NCBI RefSeq assembly: GCF_002286935.1
Contig: NZ_MVOH01000015.1
Location: forward strand, 62,001 to 126,000
DNA length: 64,000 nucleotides
Origin: Bifidobacterium criceti
GTDB lineage: Bacteria > Actinomycetota > Actinomycetes > Actinomycetales > Bifidobacteriaceae
Direction of reading: 5' to 3'
The position numbers and the translations under genes are program-made. Positions 44,886-54,481 of this stretch are shown piece by piece (positions within the stretch are counted from its first letter, which is position 1; the number at the start of each line of letters is the position of its first letter). The notes beneath the pieces were generated by a model. It saw only the letters and a list, made by a program, of their open reading frames with translations, was not told the origin of the DNA and did no database searches.

Positions 44886-45764
44886 ATGGCAATGATACTC
44901 GACGGCAAAGCGGTCGCCGCCCGTGTGAAGGCGGATTTGGCAGAGCGCGTACGTGTCCTGCGTGCGAGGGGCATCGTGCCGGGTCTCGGCACCGTGCTTG
45001 TCGGCTCCGATCCCGGCTCGGTCAAATACGTCGCCGGCAAGCACCGCGACTGCGAGGAGGTCGGCATCGCGTCGATCCGCCATGAACTCCCCGCCGACGC
45101 GACGCAGCGGGAACTGCTCGACGTCATCGCCGAGCTCAACGCCGACCCCGCATGCACCGGCTACATCGTCCAGTTGCCGTTGCCCGGAGGCATCGACCAG
45201 AACGCCGTCATCGACGCGATCGATCCGGCGAAGGACGCGGACGGCATGCACCCCTACAATCTCGGGGAACTTGTCCTGCATACACGAGGCGCACTGACGA
45301 CGCCGCTGCCGTGTACGCCGAACGGTGTGCTCACGTTGCTCGACCATTACGGCATCGACCTTGACGGCAGCGAGGTGTGCGTGCTTGGGCGCGGCATCAC
45401 AATCGGCAGGACGATCGGGCTCATGCTCACACGCGCCGATGTGAACGCGACCGTCACGTTGTGCCACACCGGCACGAAGGACGTCGCCGCGCATATGCGT
45501 GAAGCGGATGTCATCATCGCCGCCGTCGGATCCGCCGGATTCGTCAAACCGGACGATGTCAAACCGGGGGCCGTGCTCGTCGACGTCGGGGTCTCGCGAG
45601 TCGCGGACGAATCGGGGCGCATGCGCATCCACGGCGACATCGACCACGGCTGTTATGACGTCGCCGGCGCGTATACGCCCAATCCAGGTGGGGTGGGGCC
45701 GATGACGCGCGCGATGCTGCTGCGCAATGTCGTCGAGGCCGCGGAACGCGCGGCGGGGGAATAG
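44886..45764 (+). CDS. folD: Bifunctional methylene-THF dehydrogenase/methenyl-THF cyclohydrolase FolD
   Basis: Interconverts one-carbon folate forms in the cytosol. The 292-residue protein has the catalytic Lys in [17 protein letters not shown], the [13 protein letters not shown] motif, [17 protein letters not shown] and the NADP-binding [16 protein letters not shown], ending with [21 protein letters not shown] 44886 follows GAAGGGG by nine bases; the frame is open upstream without similarity. It is divergent from znuA. Confidence 0.96.
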   Translation: MAMILDGKAVAARVKADLAERVRVLRARGIVPGLGTVLVGSDPGSVKYVAGKHRDCEEVGIASIRHELPADATQRELLDVIAELNADPACTGYIVQLPLPGGIDQNAVIDAIDPAKDADGMHPYNLGELVLHTRGALTTPLPCTPNGVLTLLDHYGIDLDGSEVCVLGRGITIGRTIGLMLTRADVNATVTLCHTGTKDVAAHMREADVIIAAVGSAGFVKPDDVKPGAVLVDVGVSRVADESGRMRIHGDIDHGCYDVAGAYTPNPGGVGPMTRAMLLRNVVEAAERAAGE

Positions 45765-45924
45765 CGCGCGCCGGGCCGTTGGATATGGCGTGCGCATGTG
45801 GATGCGGTCCGCGGCGCACGGCGCGCCAGCAGGCGCGACACGCCCGAAATGATAAGGACGTGTTTGGGCATGGCTCGCGGTAGTCTTATCCTTTGACCGC
45901 GCGCGTGCGCGGCCGCGATAACTG

Positions 45925-45936
45925 AATATCGATATT
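45925..45936. promoter_or_regulatory. AATATCGATATT palindrome before rpsA
   Basis: A 12-base perfect dyad in the AT-rich leader just upstream of rpsA, 31 bases before the ATG. It could be a regulator site or part of the promoter/leader structure. Confidence 0.3.
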
Positions 45937-45967
45937 ATCCATCCACTATTTTGTAAGAACCACATTA

Positions 45968-47449
45968 ATGGCAGAAAACAATAAGGAAGTCGAAAAGGTC
46001 GCCATCAACGATATCGGCACCGTCGATGACTTCATCAAGGCAGTCGATTCCACCATCAAGAACTTCGATGATGGTGATCTGGTTGAGGGCACGGTCGTCA
46101 AGGTCGACCACGATGAGGTCCTCCTGGACATCGGCTACAAGACCGAGGGTGTGATCCCCTCCCGCGAGCTTTCCATCAAGAAGGACGTCGACCCGGATGA
46201 GGTCGTCAAGGTCGGTGACACGATCGAGGCCCTTGTCGTCACGAAGGAAGACAAGGAAGGACGTCTCATCCTGTCGAAGAAGCGCGCACAGTACGAGCGT
46301 GCCTGGGGCGACATCGAGAAGATCAAGGAAGACGACGGCGTCGTCGAAGGCACCGTCATCGAAGCCGTCAAGGGCGGTCTCATCGTGGACATCGGTCTGC
46401 GTGGCTTCCTGCCGGCGTCGCTCGTCGAGATGCGCCGTGTGCGTGACCTGTCCCCGTACATCGGCCAGAAGATCAAGGCGAAGATCCTTGAGCTCGACAA
46501 GAACCGCAACAATGTCGTCCTGTCGCGCCGCCAGTACCTCGAGGAGACCCAGTCCGAAGTGCGCGAGACCTTCCTCTCGCAGCTCAAGAAGGGCCAGATC
46601 CGCGAAGGCGTCGTGTCTTCGATCGTCAACTTCGGCGCATTCGTCGACCTTGGCGGTGTGGACGGCCTCATCCACGTCTCCGAGCTCTCCTGGAAGCACA
46701 TTGACCACCCGTCCGAAGTCGTCAAGGTCGGCGACAAGGTCACCGTCGAGGTGCTCGACGTCGATCTCGACCGCGAGCGCATCTCGCTGTCGCTCAAGGC
46801 GACGCAGGAGGATCCGTGGCAGCGCTTCGCCCGCACGCATGTGCCGGGCCAGATCGTCCGCGGCAAGGTCACGAAGATCGTCCAGTTCGGTGTCTTCATC
46901 TCCGTCGAGGACGGCATCGAGGGTCTCGTGCACATCTCCGAGCTCGCGAACCGCCACGTCGAGAACCCCGAGACCGTCGTCAAGCCGGGCGAAGAGGTCT
47001 TCGTCAAGGTCATTGACGTCGATCTCGATCGTCGCCGCATCTCGCTGTCGCTCAAGCAGGCCAACGACTCCGTCGACCCGGCTTCCGAGGACTTCGACCC
47101 GGCCCTCTACGGCATGCCGGCCGAGTACGACGAGGAAGGCAACTACAAGTATCCGGAAGGCTTCGACCCGAACACGAACGAGTGGATCGCCGGATACGAG
47201 AAGCAGCGCGAGGAATGGGAATCCCAGTACGCCGCCGCCCACGACCTGTGGGAGCAGCACAAGGAATTCGTCGCGAAGGAACTCGAGAACGCCGAGGCCT
47301 CGGCCGCCGAAGACGGCCAGAATGCCCCGAAGGAAGAGAAGGTCGAGGAGATCTCGAACTACTCGTCCGATTCCGAGTCCAACGGCACGCTCGCCGATTC
47401 CGATCAGCTCGCCGCCCTGCGTGAGCAGCTGCTGAACGAGAAGAAGTGA
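45968..47449 (+). CDS. rpsA: 30S ribosomal protein S1
   Basis: Binds mRNA on the small subunit and helps translation start. The 493-residue protein has four S1 RNA-binding repeats (beginning near residues 35, 120, 205 and 290), with repeated EGTVVKVDHDEVLLDIGYK and GVVSSIVNFGAFVDLGGVDGLIHVSELSW patterns. A Glu/Ala-rich tail follows. Four repeats is normal for Actinobacteria (six in E. coli). Confidence 0.97.
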   Translation: MAENNKEVEKVAINDIGTVDDFIKAVDSTIKNFDDGDLVEGTVVKVDHDEVLLDIGYKTEGVIPSRELSIKKDVDPDEVVKVGDTIEALVVTKEDKEGRLILSKKRAQYERAWGDIEKIKEDDGVVEGTVIEAVKGGLIVDIGLRGFLPASLVEMRRVRDLSPYIGQKIKAKILELDKNRNNVVLSRRQYLEETQSEVRETFLSQLKKGQIREGVVSSIVNFGAFVDLGGVDGLIHVSELSWKHIDHPSEVVKVGDKVTVEVLDVDLDRERISLSLKATQEDPWQRFARTHVPGQIVRGKVTKIVQFGVFISVEDGIEGLVHISELANRHVENPETVVKPGEEVFVKVIDVDLDRRRISLSLKQANDSVDPASEDFDPALYGMPAEYDEEGNYKYPEGFDPNTNEWIAGYEKQREEWESQYAAAHDLWEQHKEFVAKELENAEASAAEDGQNAPKEEKVEEISNYSSDSESNGTLADSDQLAALREQLLNEKK

Positions 47450-47474
47450 GCCCTAGCCGGCCCGGCTTCGTTAC

Positions 47475-47509
47475 GGAGGCGCCATGCGCAACGCGCGCGT
47501 GGCGCCTCC
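47475..47509 (+). terminator. Hairpin after rpsA
   Basis: GGAGGCGCC (47475-47483) pairs with GGCGCCTCC (47501-47509), 25 bases past the rpsA stop; no T-run follows. Confidence 0.6.
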
Positions 47510-47594
47510 TGCCATATACGACTCGACGAGGCAGGCATCGGCGCATATGGACCGAGAAGGAGGGATGATGCAGGGCATCGGAGGAGTATCGTGT

Positions 47595-48209
47595 ATGCGC
47601 ATCGCGCTCACCGGTGGCATTGCCGCGGGCAAAAGCACCGTCGCGGCGAGAATGGCTCAAGATGGTGCCGATGTGATTGACTATGACTTCCTCGCGCATA
47701 TCCTGCAGGAACCATGCTCGCCGGCCATCAACCCGCTCGTGGGGGCGTTTGGCCCCGGTATTCTGGACGAGCGGGGTGGCGTCGACCGCCGTGCATTGGC
47801 CGAGCGCGTGTTCGGCGAGGGCGTGCCGCAAAGCGCGGTCGCCACGCTCAACGGCATCATGCATCCGCAAATCTATGAGCTTGCCCGCAATAGGGAACGG
47901 CGGATCGTGGGCGACGGCCGCAAACACGTCATCGTCCATGACATTCCGTTGTTGGGAGAGGTCATGGAATCGATTCCGTTCGCATTCGACGCCGTGGCCT
48001 GCGTTGTGGTGCCGGAAGATGTGCGTGTACGCAGGCTTGTTGATACGCGTGGCATGTCCGTCGAGGAGGCGCGCGTGCGTGTACGCGAGCAGGGCGATGA
48101 CGCGTCCCGTCTGCGGTACGCCAATGTCGTCATCGATGCAACCCAGCCGTTAGAACAGATGTTCGATTATGTTGATACCCTCGTTGAGGAATGGTTCGAC
48201 GAGGAGTAA
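47595..48209 (+). CDS. coaE: Dephospho-CoA kinase
   Basis: Last step of coenzyme A synthesis. The 204-residue protein opens with [19 protein letters not shown] (P-loop), has [26 protein letters not shown] and a CoA-kinase lid with [21 protein letters not shown] 47595 has GGAGGAG eight bases before it and begins at the family start. A stronger site (AAGGAGG) precedes ATG 47565/47568, which would add about ten residues without similarity. uvrB begins nine bases after the stop. Confidence 0.93.
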   Translation: MRIALTGGIAAGKSTVAARMAQDGADVIDYDFLAHILQEPCSPAINPLVGAFGPGILDERGGVDRRALAERVFGEGVPQSAVATLNGIMHPQIYELARNRERRIVGDGRKHVIVHDIPLLGEVMESIPFAFDAVACVVVPEDVRVRRLVDTRGMSVEEARVRVREQGDDASRLRYANVVIDATQPLEQMFDYVDTLVEEWFDEE

Positions 48210-48217
48210 GGATCGCC

Positions 48218-50329
48218 ATGGGATTCAATATCGAGCGCACGAACAAGCCGTTCGTCGTCAAGTCGCCATACAAGCCTTCAGGGGACCAGCCCCAGGCGAT
48301 CGAGGAACTCGCCACGCGCATCGAGAACGGCGAGAACGACGTCGTGCTCATGGGCGCGACCGGAACCGGCAAGACCGCGACGACCGCGTGGCTCATCGAA
48401 CGGCTGCAACGCCCGACGCTCATCATCGAACCGAACAAGACGCTCGCCGCGCAATTGTGTGCGGAATTCCGTGAACTCATGCCCGACAACGCCGTGAGCT
48501 ACTTCGTTTCGTATTACGACTACTACCAGCCCGAGGCGTACATCCCGCAGACCGACACCTACATCGAGAAGGACTCGAACATCAACGACGACGTCGAGCG
48601 GCTGCGGCACGCTGCGACGGCGAACCTGCTCACGCGCCGCGACTGCGTCGTCATCGCGACCGTCTCGTGCATCTACGGCCTCGGTACGCCGGAGGAGTAT
48701 GCGGGACGCATGCTGTTCCTCAGGCAGGGCCAGCAGATCGACCGCGACCATCTGCTGAGGTTGTTCGTCGACATGCAGTACACGCGCAACGACATCGCGT
48801 TCACGCGCGGCACGTTCCGTGTGCGTGGCGACACCGTCGAGATCATCCCCGTCTATGAGGAGCTCGCCGTGCGCATCGAGTTCTTCGGCGACGAGATCGA
48901 CCGCATCTCGATGCTGCATCCGCTCACCGGCGACGTCATCGGTGAGCAGGAGGAAGTGCACATCTTCCCGGCGTCGCATTATGTGGCGGGTCCCGAACGC
49001 ATGGAGAAAGCACTCACATCGATCCAGCAGGAACTTGACGAGCGCGTCGCCGCATTGCGCAAGCAGGGCAAGGAGCTTGAGGCGCAACGCCTGACGATGC
49101 GTACGACGTATGACCTCGAGATGCTCTCGCAGGTCGGCGTGTGCTCGGGTGTCGAGAACTATTCGCGGCATTTCGACGGGCGTGCCCCCGGTACGCCGCC
49201 GCATACGCTCCTTGATTTCTTCCCCGACGATTTCCTGCTCGTCATCGACGAGTCCCATGTGACCGTTCCGCAGATTGGTGCGATGTACGAAGGCGACGCG
49301 AGCCGCAAACGCACACTTGTCGAACATGGCTTCCGCCTGCCGTCCGCGATGGACAACCGGCCGCTCAAGTGGCCTGAGTTCCTCGAACGTGTCGGGCAGA
49401 CCGTCTACCTGTCCGCGACGCCCGGTGACTATGAGCTTGGTCTGTCCGACGGCGTCGTCGAGCAGATCATTCGTCCTACCGGACTCGTCGACCCGAAGGT
49501 CGAAGTACGTCCTGTCGACGGCCAGATCGACGACCTGCTCGCCGAAATCAAGGACAGGGTCGCGAAGCACGAGCGCGCGCTTGTCACGACGCTCACGAAG
49601 AAGATGGCCGAGGACCTCACCGATTATCTGCTCGAACGCGGCATCAAGGTCGAATACCTGCATTCCGACGTCGACACATTGCGCCGTGTCGAGCTGCTGC
49701 GCGAACTGCGCGAAGGCAAGATCGACGTCATCGTCGGCATCAACCTGCTGCGTGAGGGCCTCGATTTGCCTGAGGTCTCGCTCGTCGCGATCCTCGACGC
49801 GGACAAGGAGGGATTCCTCAGGTCCTACCGTTCGCTCATCCAGACGATCGGCCGCGCGGCGCGCAACGTCTCCGGAACCGTCATCATGTATGCCGACGAT
49901 ATGACCGCCGCGATGGAGAAGGCGATCGGGGAGACCGAGCGCCGCCGCGAGATCCAGATTGCCTACAACAAGGAGCACGGCATCGACCCCAAGCCGCTCA
50001 TCAAGAAGATCAGCGACGTCAACGACATGCTCGCGAAGGAGGATGTCGACACGCAGACCCTCCTTGAAGGCGGATACCGCAATGCGGGCAAGGCCGGCAA
50101 TTCACACCTCGGAGTCCCATCGGTGAGCGCGAAGGAAGCGGACCGCAGGCACGAGGAGATCCTCAAGGCCGGACTGCCGGCGCAGGACCTCGCAGACCTT
50201 ATCCGCCAGCTGTCCGATCAGATGCACACCGCCGCCGAACAGCTCCAGTTCGAACTCGCCGCGCGCCTGCGCGACGAAATCCGCGACCTCAAGAAGGAAC
50301 TGCGCGCGATGACCGAGGCCAAGCGCTGA
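48218..50329 (+). CDS. uvrB: Excinuclease ABC subunit B
   Basis: DNA damage-verifying helicase-like subunit of nucleotide excision repair. The 703-residue protein contains Walker [15 protein letters not shown], the beta-hairpin [20 protein letters not shown], the DEAD-box-like [45 protein letters not shown], and a C-terminal UVR domain that contacts UvrC. AAGGA lies before the ATG. It follows coaE closely, so the two are likely co-transcribed. Confidence 0.97.
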   Translation: MGFNIERTNKPFVVKSPYKPSGDQPQAIEELATRIENGENDVVLMGATGTGKTATTAWLIERLQRPTLIIEPNKTLAAQLCAEFRELMPDNAVSYFVSYYDYYQPEAYIPQTDTYIEKDSNINDDVERLRHAATANLLTRRDCVVIATVSCIYGLGTPEEYAGRMLFLRQGQQIDRDHLLRLFVDMQYTRNDIAFTRGTFRVRGDTVEIIPVYEELAVRIEFFGDEIDRISMLHPLTGDVIGEQEEVHIFPASHYVAGPERMEKALTSIQQELDERVAALRKQGKELEAQRLTMRTTYDLEMLSQVGVCSGVENYSRHFDGRAPGTPPHTLLDFFPDDFLLVIDESHVTVPQIGAMYEGDASRKRTLVEHGFRLPSAMDNRPLKWPEFLERVGQTVYLSATPGDYELGLSDGVVEQIIRPTGLVDPKVEVRPVDGQIDDLLAEIKDRVAKHERALVTTLTKKMAEDLTDYLLERGIKVEYLHSDVDTLRRVELLRELREGKIDVIVGINLLREGLDLPEVSLVAILDADKEGFLRSYRSLIQTIGRAARNVSGTVIMYADDMTAAMEKAIGETERRREIQIAYNKEHGIDPKPLIKKISDVNDMLAKEDVDTQTLLEGGYRNAGKAGNSHLGVPSVSAKEADRRHEEILKAGLPAQDLADLIRQLSDQMHTAAEQLQFELAARLRDEIRDLKKELRAMTEAKR

Positions 50330-50403
50330 GTGTGCCGGGGCCTCGCCGTCCATTGTGTGCGGCGCCGGCCGCCCATGAGCCGCACACCGTCGCCGACGCT
50401 CCG

Positions 50404-50409
50404 TAAGCT
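50404..50409 (+). promoter_or_regulatory. -10 box TAAGCT, leaderless start for the TerC-family gene
   Basis: TAAGCT ends eight bases before the ATG at 50418 with no ribosome-binding site. Confidence 0.4.
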
Positions 50410-50417
50410 GGGTGCCT

Positions 50418-51395
50418 ATGGCAGAAACCCCCCTCTCGTTCATGATCGGCACGTATGTTGTGCTCGCCGTCTTCTTCATCGTCGACCTCTTCATCCTCGG
50501 CCGGCGCCCGCATGTGCCGTCGACGAAGGAGTGCGTCCGGCACATCGCGTTCTTCGTCGCGATGGCGCTCGTCTTCGGTGGGCTCATCTGGTGGGTCGCG
50601 GGCGCGAAGCCCGCGGTCGAGTTCTATTCGGGATGGCTCACCGAGTATTCGCTGAGCATCGACAACCTGTTCGTGTTCGTCATCATCATGTCGAATTTCG
50701 CGGTGCCGAAGCAGCTGCAGAAATTCGTGCTGTCGGTCGGCATCACGATTGCGCTCGTGTTGCGCGGCGTGTTCATCCTTGTCGGCGCGGCGCTCGTCCA
50801 GCGGTTCACCTGGGTGTTCTTCCTTTTCGGCGCGTTCCTCATCTACACTGCGGTCAAGGTCGCGCGCGGCGAGGACGATGACGAGGAGTTCCATGAGAAC
50901 GCGCTCATTCGCGCATTGCGTAAGGTGAGCCATATCACGAACGAATACGACGGGGAGCGGCTGCGCGTCACGAAGGACGGTGTGCGCTATTGGACACCGA
51001 TGCTGTTCGTGTTCCTGACAATCGGCACGACCGACGTCATGTTCGCGTTCGATTCGATTCCTGCGATATTCGGGCTGACGAAGGACCCGTTCATCGTGTT
51101 CACGTCGAACGTGTTCGCGCTCCTTGGCTTGCAGCAGCTGTATTTCCTGCTCGGCGCGCTGCTCGACAAGCTTGTCTATCTTCCGGTCGGATTGTCGGTC
51201 GTGCTGGGATTCATCGGCGTCAAGCTTATCCTTGAGGCGCTCCACGGCAACACATTGCCGTTCATCAACGGGGGGCGGCCAATCACCGCGGTACCCGAAG
51301 TGCCGACATGGATGTCGCTCGCCGTCATTGTGCTCGCGATCGGCGGCGCGGCGATTGCGAGCGTCATCAAGATGCGTTCGGTTGAACGGGGATGA
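50418..51395 (+). CDS. TerC family integral membrane protein
   Basis: A 325-residue protein with about eight to nine helices. The family signature is seen twice: EYSLSIDNLFVFVIIMSNF and TTDVMFAFDSIPAIFGLTKDPFIVFTSNVFALLGLQ, with conserved Asp residues inside helices. TerC/Alx proteins are linked to tellurite tolerance and to manganese export; manganese handling is the likelier role here. GTG at 50412 is an alternative start. Confidence 0.92.
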   Translation: MAETPLSFMIGTYVVLAVFFIVDLFILGRRPHVPSTKECVRHIAFFVAMALVFGGLIWWVAGAKPAVEFYSGWLTEYSLSIDNLFVFVIIMSNFAVPKQLQKFVLSVGITIALVLRGVFILVGAALVQRFTWVFFLFGAFLIYTAVKVARGEDDDEEFHENALIRALRKVSHITNEYDGERLRVTKDGVRYWTPMLFVFLTIGTTDVMFAFDSIPAIFGLTKDPFIVFTSNVFALLGLQQLYFLLGALLDKLVYLPVGLSVVLGFIGVKLILEALHGNTLPFINGGRPITAVPEVPTWMSLAVIVLAIGGAAIASVIKMRSVERG

Positions 51396-51443
51396 TCTCG
51401 GCCGCCGCATGTACGTCGTGTTGACGACATGTCATGCGATACT

Positions 51444-51461
51444 TATGTGAGCGCTCACATA
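51444..51461. promoter_or_regulatory. LacI-type operator TATGTGAGCGCTCACATA before pyk
   Basis: An 18-base perfect palindrome. A TATACT hexamer at 51460-51465, a plausible -10 box, overlaps its right edge, so a bound repressor would block polymerase. The central 12 bases are identical to the eno site (14485-14496). Confidence 0.75.
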
Positions 51462-51561
51462 TACTGCTTGGCGAAACCGCGCACAAGCGCCACGATGGAG
51501 TAAGCTGATAACGGCATTCGGGTCACACCGAAGAAATAACACAAAGAATAGGCAGGCATTC

Positions 51562-53004
51562 ATGCGCAAAGCAAAGATCGTAGATACCATCGGTCCGGCG
51601 ACCGAATCTCTCGAGAACCTCACCGCGCTCGTTGAGGCGGGAATGGACGTCGCTCGTCTCAACCGCTCGCACGGCACCCCGGAAGACCACCTCCGCGTCT
51701 ACAACAACGTGCGCGAAGCCTCGAAGACGACCGGCCGTAACGTCGCGGTCCTCGTCGACCTGCAGGGGCCGAAGATCCGCTGCGGCTGGTTCAAGAAGAA
51801 CGCCGAAGGCGAGGACAAGGTCCTGCTCAAGGAGGGCCAGGAGTTCATCATCACGACCGATGACGTCGAAGGCGACGAGCACATCACGTCCACGACGTTC
51901 AAGGGCCTGCCGGGCGATTGCCATCCCGGCGACCCGATCCTCATCGACGACGGCAAGGTCCGCCTTGAGGTGACGAAGGTCGAAGGCAACAACGTCCATA
52001 CGAAGGTCATCGTCGCCGGCCCGGTCTCGAGCCACAAGGGCATCAACCTCCCTGGCGTCGCCGTCTCGCTGCCGGCGCTCACCGAGAAGGACGAGAAAGA
52101 CCTGCGTTGGGCCATCCAGACCGGCGCGGACATCATCGCGATGTCCTTCGTCCGCTTCGCGACCGACATCGACCGCGCCCATGAGATCATGGACGAGGAG
52201 GGCCGCCGCATCCCGATCGTCGCGAAGATCGAGAAGCCGCAGGCGGTCGAGAACCTCGAAGACATCGTCAAGGTGTTCGACGGCATCATGGTCGCCCGTG
52301 GCGACATGGCCGTCGAGATGCCGTTCGAAGAGGTTCCGCTCGTCACGAAGCGCTGCATCGAGCTGTCCCGCCAGTACGCGAAGCCGGTCATCGTCGCGAC
52401 CGAGGTCCTCGGTTCGATGGTGCATTCCCCGGTCCCGACGCGCGCTGAGGCGTCCGATTGCGCGAACGCCGTCCTCGACGGCACCGATGCGACGATGACG
52501 TCGAATGAGACCGCCGTTGGCGAGTATCCGACCGAGACCGTCAAGACGATGGCCCGCATCTCCGGATATGCGACCGAGCATGGCTTCGACCGCATCCCGA
52601 AGCTCAGGGACCTCGACATGTCGAGCACGGGCGCCGTCTCCTCGGCCGCCGTCGACCTCGCCGAGAAGCTCAACGCGAAGGCGATCGTCGCCTACACGCA
52701 GACCGGTTCGACCGTGCACCGCGTTTCGCGCGAACGCCCGGCGACGCCGATCTACGGTCTGACGACGAACGAGCACACCTACCACTGGCTCGCGCTCAGC
52801 TGGGGCACCGAAGGCCTCCTGCTTGACGAGGACTACCACGACATGTCCCGCAAGGACCTCATGATCTTCACCGACAAGGTGCTGCGTGAGGCGGGCAAGG
52901 TCTCCAACGGCGACAAGATCGTCGTCCTGAGCTCCGCGCAGGGCGATCATCAGCCGGGCCGCACCGACTCGATCTACGTGCACACCGTCGGCGCTTGCGA
53001 CTGA
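51562..53004 (+). CDS. pyk: Pyruvate kinase
   Basis: Makes pyruvate and ATP from phosphoenolpyruvate. The 480-residue protein begins MRKAKIVDTIGPATESLENL and shows RLNRSHGTPEDH, DLQGPKIR, IVAKIEKPQAVENLEDI with the catalytic Lys, MVARGDMAVEMPFEEV, VATEVLGSMVHSPVPTRAEASDCANAVLDGTDA and a C-terminal allosteric domain. It is preceded by a LacI-type operator overlapping a -10 box and followed by a terminator. Confidence 0.98.
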   Translation: MRKAKIVDTIGPATESLENLTALVEAGMDVARLNRSHGTPEDHLRVYNNVREASKTTGRNVAVLVDLQGPKIRCGWFKKNAEGEDKVLLKEGQEFIITTDDVEGDEHITSTTFKGLPGDCHPGDPILIDDGKVRLEVTKVEGNNVHTKVIVAGPVSSHKGINLPGVAVSLPALTEKDEKDLRWAIQTGADIIAMSFVRFATDIDRAHEIMDEEGRRIPIVAKIEKPQAVENLEDIVKVFDGIMVARGDMAVEMPFEEVPLVTKRCIELSRQYAKPVIVATEVLGSMVHSPVPTRAEASDCANAVLDGTDATMTSNETAVGEYPTETVKTMARISGYATEHGFDRIPKLRDLDMSSTGAVSSAAVDLAEKLNAKAIVAYTQTGSTVHRVSRERPATPIYGLTTNEHTYHWLALSWGTEGLLLDEDYHDMSRKDLMIFTDKVLREAGKVSNGDKIVVLSSAQGDHQPGRTDSIYVHTVGACD

Positions 53005-53043
53005 GCGCATATCCGGCATGACCGGTGACCGCATATCGCATCA

Positions 53044-53082
53044 GATGGCCGCCCGTCCGCCAGTGGTGGATGGGCGGCCATC
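53044..53082 (+). terminator. Hairpin terminator after pyk
   Basis: An 18-base-pair stem with two wobble pairs (53044-53061 with 53065-53082) and a 3-base loop, 40 bases past the stop codon, ahead of the tRNA promoter. Confidence 0.75.
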
Positions 53083-53144
53083 GCCTATCTGCGTGTCGTG
53101 CGGTGCCACCGGTATGGTATAGTTGCTCAATGTCGCCTTGCGAC

Positions 53145-53221
53145 GCCCCTGTATCCCAATTGGTAGAGGAGACAGCCTCAAAATCTGTACAGTGTGGGTT
53201 CGAGTCCCACCGGGGGCACCA
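53145..53221 (+). tRNA. tRNA-Leu (anticodon CAA), short variable arm, CCA encoded
   Basis: Acceptor GCCCCTG pairs with CGGGGGC (53211-53217, one U-G pair), followed by ACCA. The anticodon loop CTCAAAA at 53177-53183 gives anticodon CAA (53179-53181), within stem ACAGC/TCTGT that has a C-U mismatch next to the loop. The T-arm GTGGG-TTCGAGT-CCCAC is perfect. The region between anticodon stem and T-stem is only five bases, unlike the long variable arm expected for leucine tRNAs, and the D-stem is weak (one C-A mismatch). Confidence 0.82.
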
Positions 53222-53226
53222 AAAGA

Positions 53227-53272
53227 CGAGGGGCCGAGGAACGTTGGAAAACCAACGAACCTCGGTCCCTCG
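53227..53272 (+). terminator. Hairpin terminator after tRNA-Leu(CAA)
   Basis: A 13-base-pair outer stem and a 6-base-pair inner stem, separated by an AA/AA internal loop and capped by AAAA, starting six bases after the tRNA. Confidence 0.75.
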
Positions 53273-53475
53273 CATATCCGGCCGCACACCGGTTTGGACA
53301 CGGTTTGGACACGATATACCGCAAAACTCAGAACGAATCCCCGGACTGGTGGTGATTTCCGCCGGTGCCATGCCATCTTCTTTCCTTCATCGAGATATGC
53401 ATCGCAACTATGCTGTTATAGGTATGTTCATGCGCTGCGACGCGATACGAGTGGAGGTCTGGGGCTCCTTCTTCC

Positions 53476-54050
53476 TTGTGCAGTCTCGCGTTGAATGGTG
53501 ATGGATGGGTTTTGGGGAGTTCATCATCAGGCGCATCAACATGCACTTCGATTGGATGGGTGCGAGGAGCGTCCTGTGGCACCTGGCGAAAGGCGAGAGC
53601 GAGGAGGCGGCGTGGGAGGTCGCGAGCGTCCCTGTTCCTCGGCCAGTTCCATGAGGTCGTGCTCACCGGATGGCGGCGCACGATACAGGAATGTGCGAAG
53701 AAGGATCCGCGTGCCATCGGCTGGCGGCTCGTGTCCGACGGGGGACCCGTGCGCGTTCTGCGCGAGGCTCGTCTCCCGCGGCCCCGTCTATCTGAGCGAG
53801 AAAAACAGCGTTGACGGCGGACACGCCAAGCGGCAAATACCATGCGCACTGCGGATGCGCCGTCGAGGTCGTGTACGGCGACCGGCAGCCCGCCGAACGG
53901 GAACAACAATGGATCGACGACTGCTACCGCGCCGCCGAACGGTTCCCCAACGGCGAGAAGACTTGGCAGAACATCCTGCCCATCATGCGCGAAAACGGCC
54001 GGTGCCGTGATTCGCCGACAAGAACGGCGACTCCATTGGAGAACCATTAG
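53476..54050 (+). pseudogene. Broken phage minor head (MuF/VG15-like) gene
   Basis: Three adjoining frames each hold a piece of one phage head-morphogenesis protein. The first piece is GQFHEVVLTGWRRTIQECAK with AIGWRLVSDG (from 53641). The second is GDPCAFCARLVSRGPVYLSE (from about 53741), and the third is PSGKYHAHCGCAVEVVYGD (from about 53826). The Cys-x2-Cys plus HxHCxC pattern is typical of the C-terminal part of actinophage MuF/VG15-like proteins. The first shift is explained by one extra G in the GGGGGA run near 53740-53744. An upstream piece (INMHFDWMGARSVLWHLAKG, from 53532) lies in yet another frame. It is not expected to make a working protein. Confidence 0.72.
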
Positions 54051-54238
54051 GCGTTCACAACGGGTGGATCCTTTATGATTTCACGCCTGCTGATTGCATC
54101 GAAGGCGGTTTCTCCGGAGTGCTGCAATTCATCGTCGTGAATGTGGACACAGGGGAGGCTCGCTATCAGACAGCAGATGAGATCGACACCGTGAACACAC
54201 GTAAGATTCTTGATCATCTCGACCCGATACCAGAATAA
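54011..54238 (+). pseudogene. Open remnant of an unknown gene in the phage region
   Basis: A 75-codon open stretch ending at TAA 54236-54238 with no proper start codon. It reads like real protein (GVHNGWILYDFTPADCIEGG, LQFIVVNVDTGEARYQTADE, ILDHLDPIPE) and has lower GC than the chromosome. I do not recognise the family. It is probably the 3' end of a foreign gene whose front was lost or frameshifted. Confidence 0.45.
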
Positions 54239-54256
54239 GATCATCATTGCATTTTT

Positions 54257-54287
54257 CCCCATCGGCCAGTGGCTGGTGGGGATTTTT
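54257..54287 (+). terminator. Rho-independent terminator in the phage remnant
   Basis: CCCCATC pairs with GGTGGGG (54257-54263 with 54275-54281), with an inner GCC/GGC stem, followed by ATTTTTG. It ends the 54011-54238 remnant. Confidence 0.75.
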
Positions 54288-54335
54288 GTTGCCCGCAGGC
54301 CGGGCGCGAAACACACAACAGGAGAGGATGCCATC

Positions 54336-54481
54336 ATGGCCGACAATCAGACCGAATCGCGGAGATCCGCGCGAAGCATCCGGCCCTGTCCGAGGACGAC
54401 ATGCTGGGGTGGTGCGGGTACGTTGCAATTATGAATACCCACGACCACCGGTTTTCGCAATCATATCCGATGGCGAGATGA
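54336..54481 (+). pseudogene. Frameshifted start of a phage-like small protein
   Basis: AGGAGAGG precedes ATG 54336 (MADNQTESRR...), but after eight codons the sensible sequence continues in another frame: IAEIRAKHPALSEDDMLGWCGYVAI, ending at 54481. This order, a terminator, a strong ribosome site and a short acidic protein start, is common in phage structural operons, where a scaffold gene follows the portal/MuF genes. The product is not identified. Confidence 0.5.

Noticed and set aside
45965..47260. A 431-codon open frame antisense to rpsA
   Set aside because: Its Asp/Leu/Val-rich sequence is what the strong codon bias of rpsA produces on the other strand; no ribosome site or family match.
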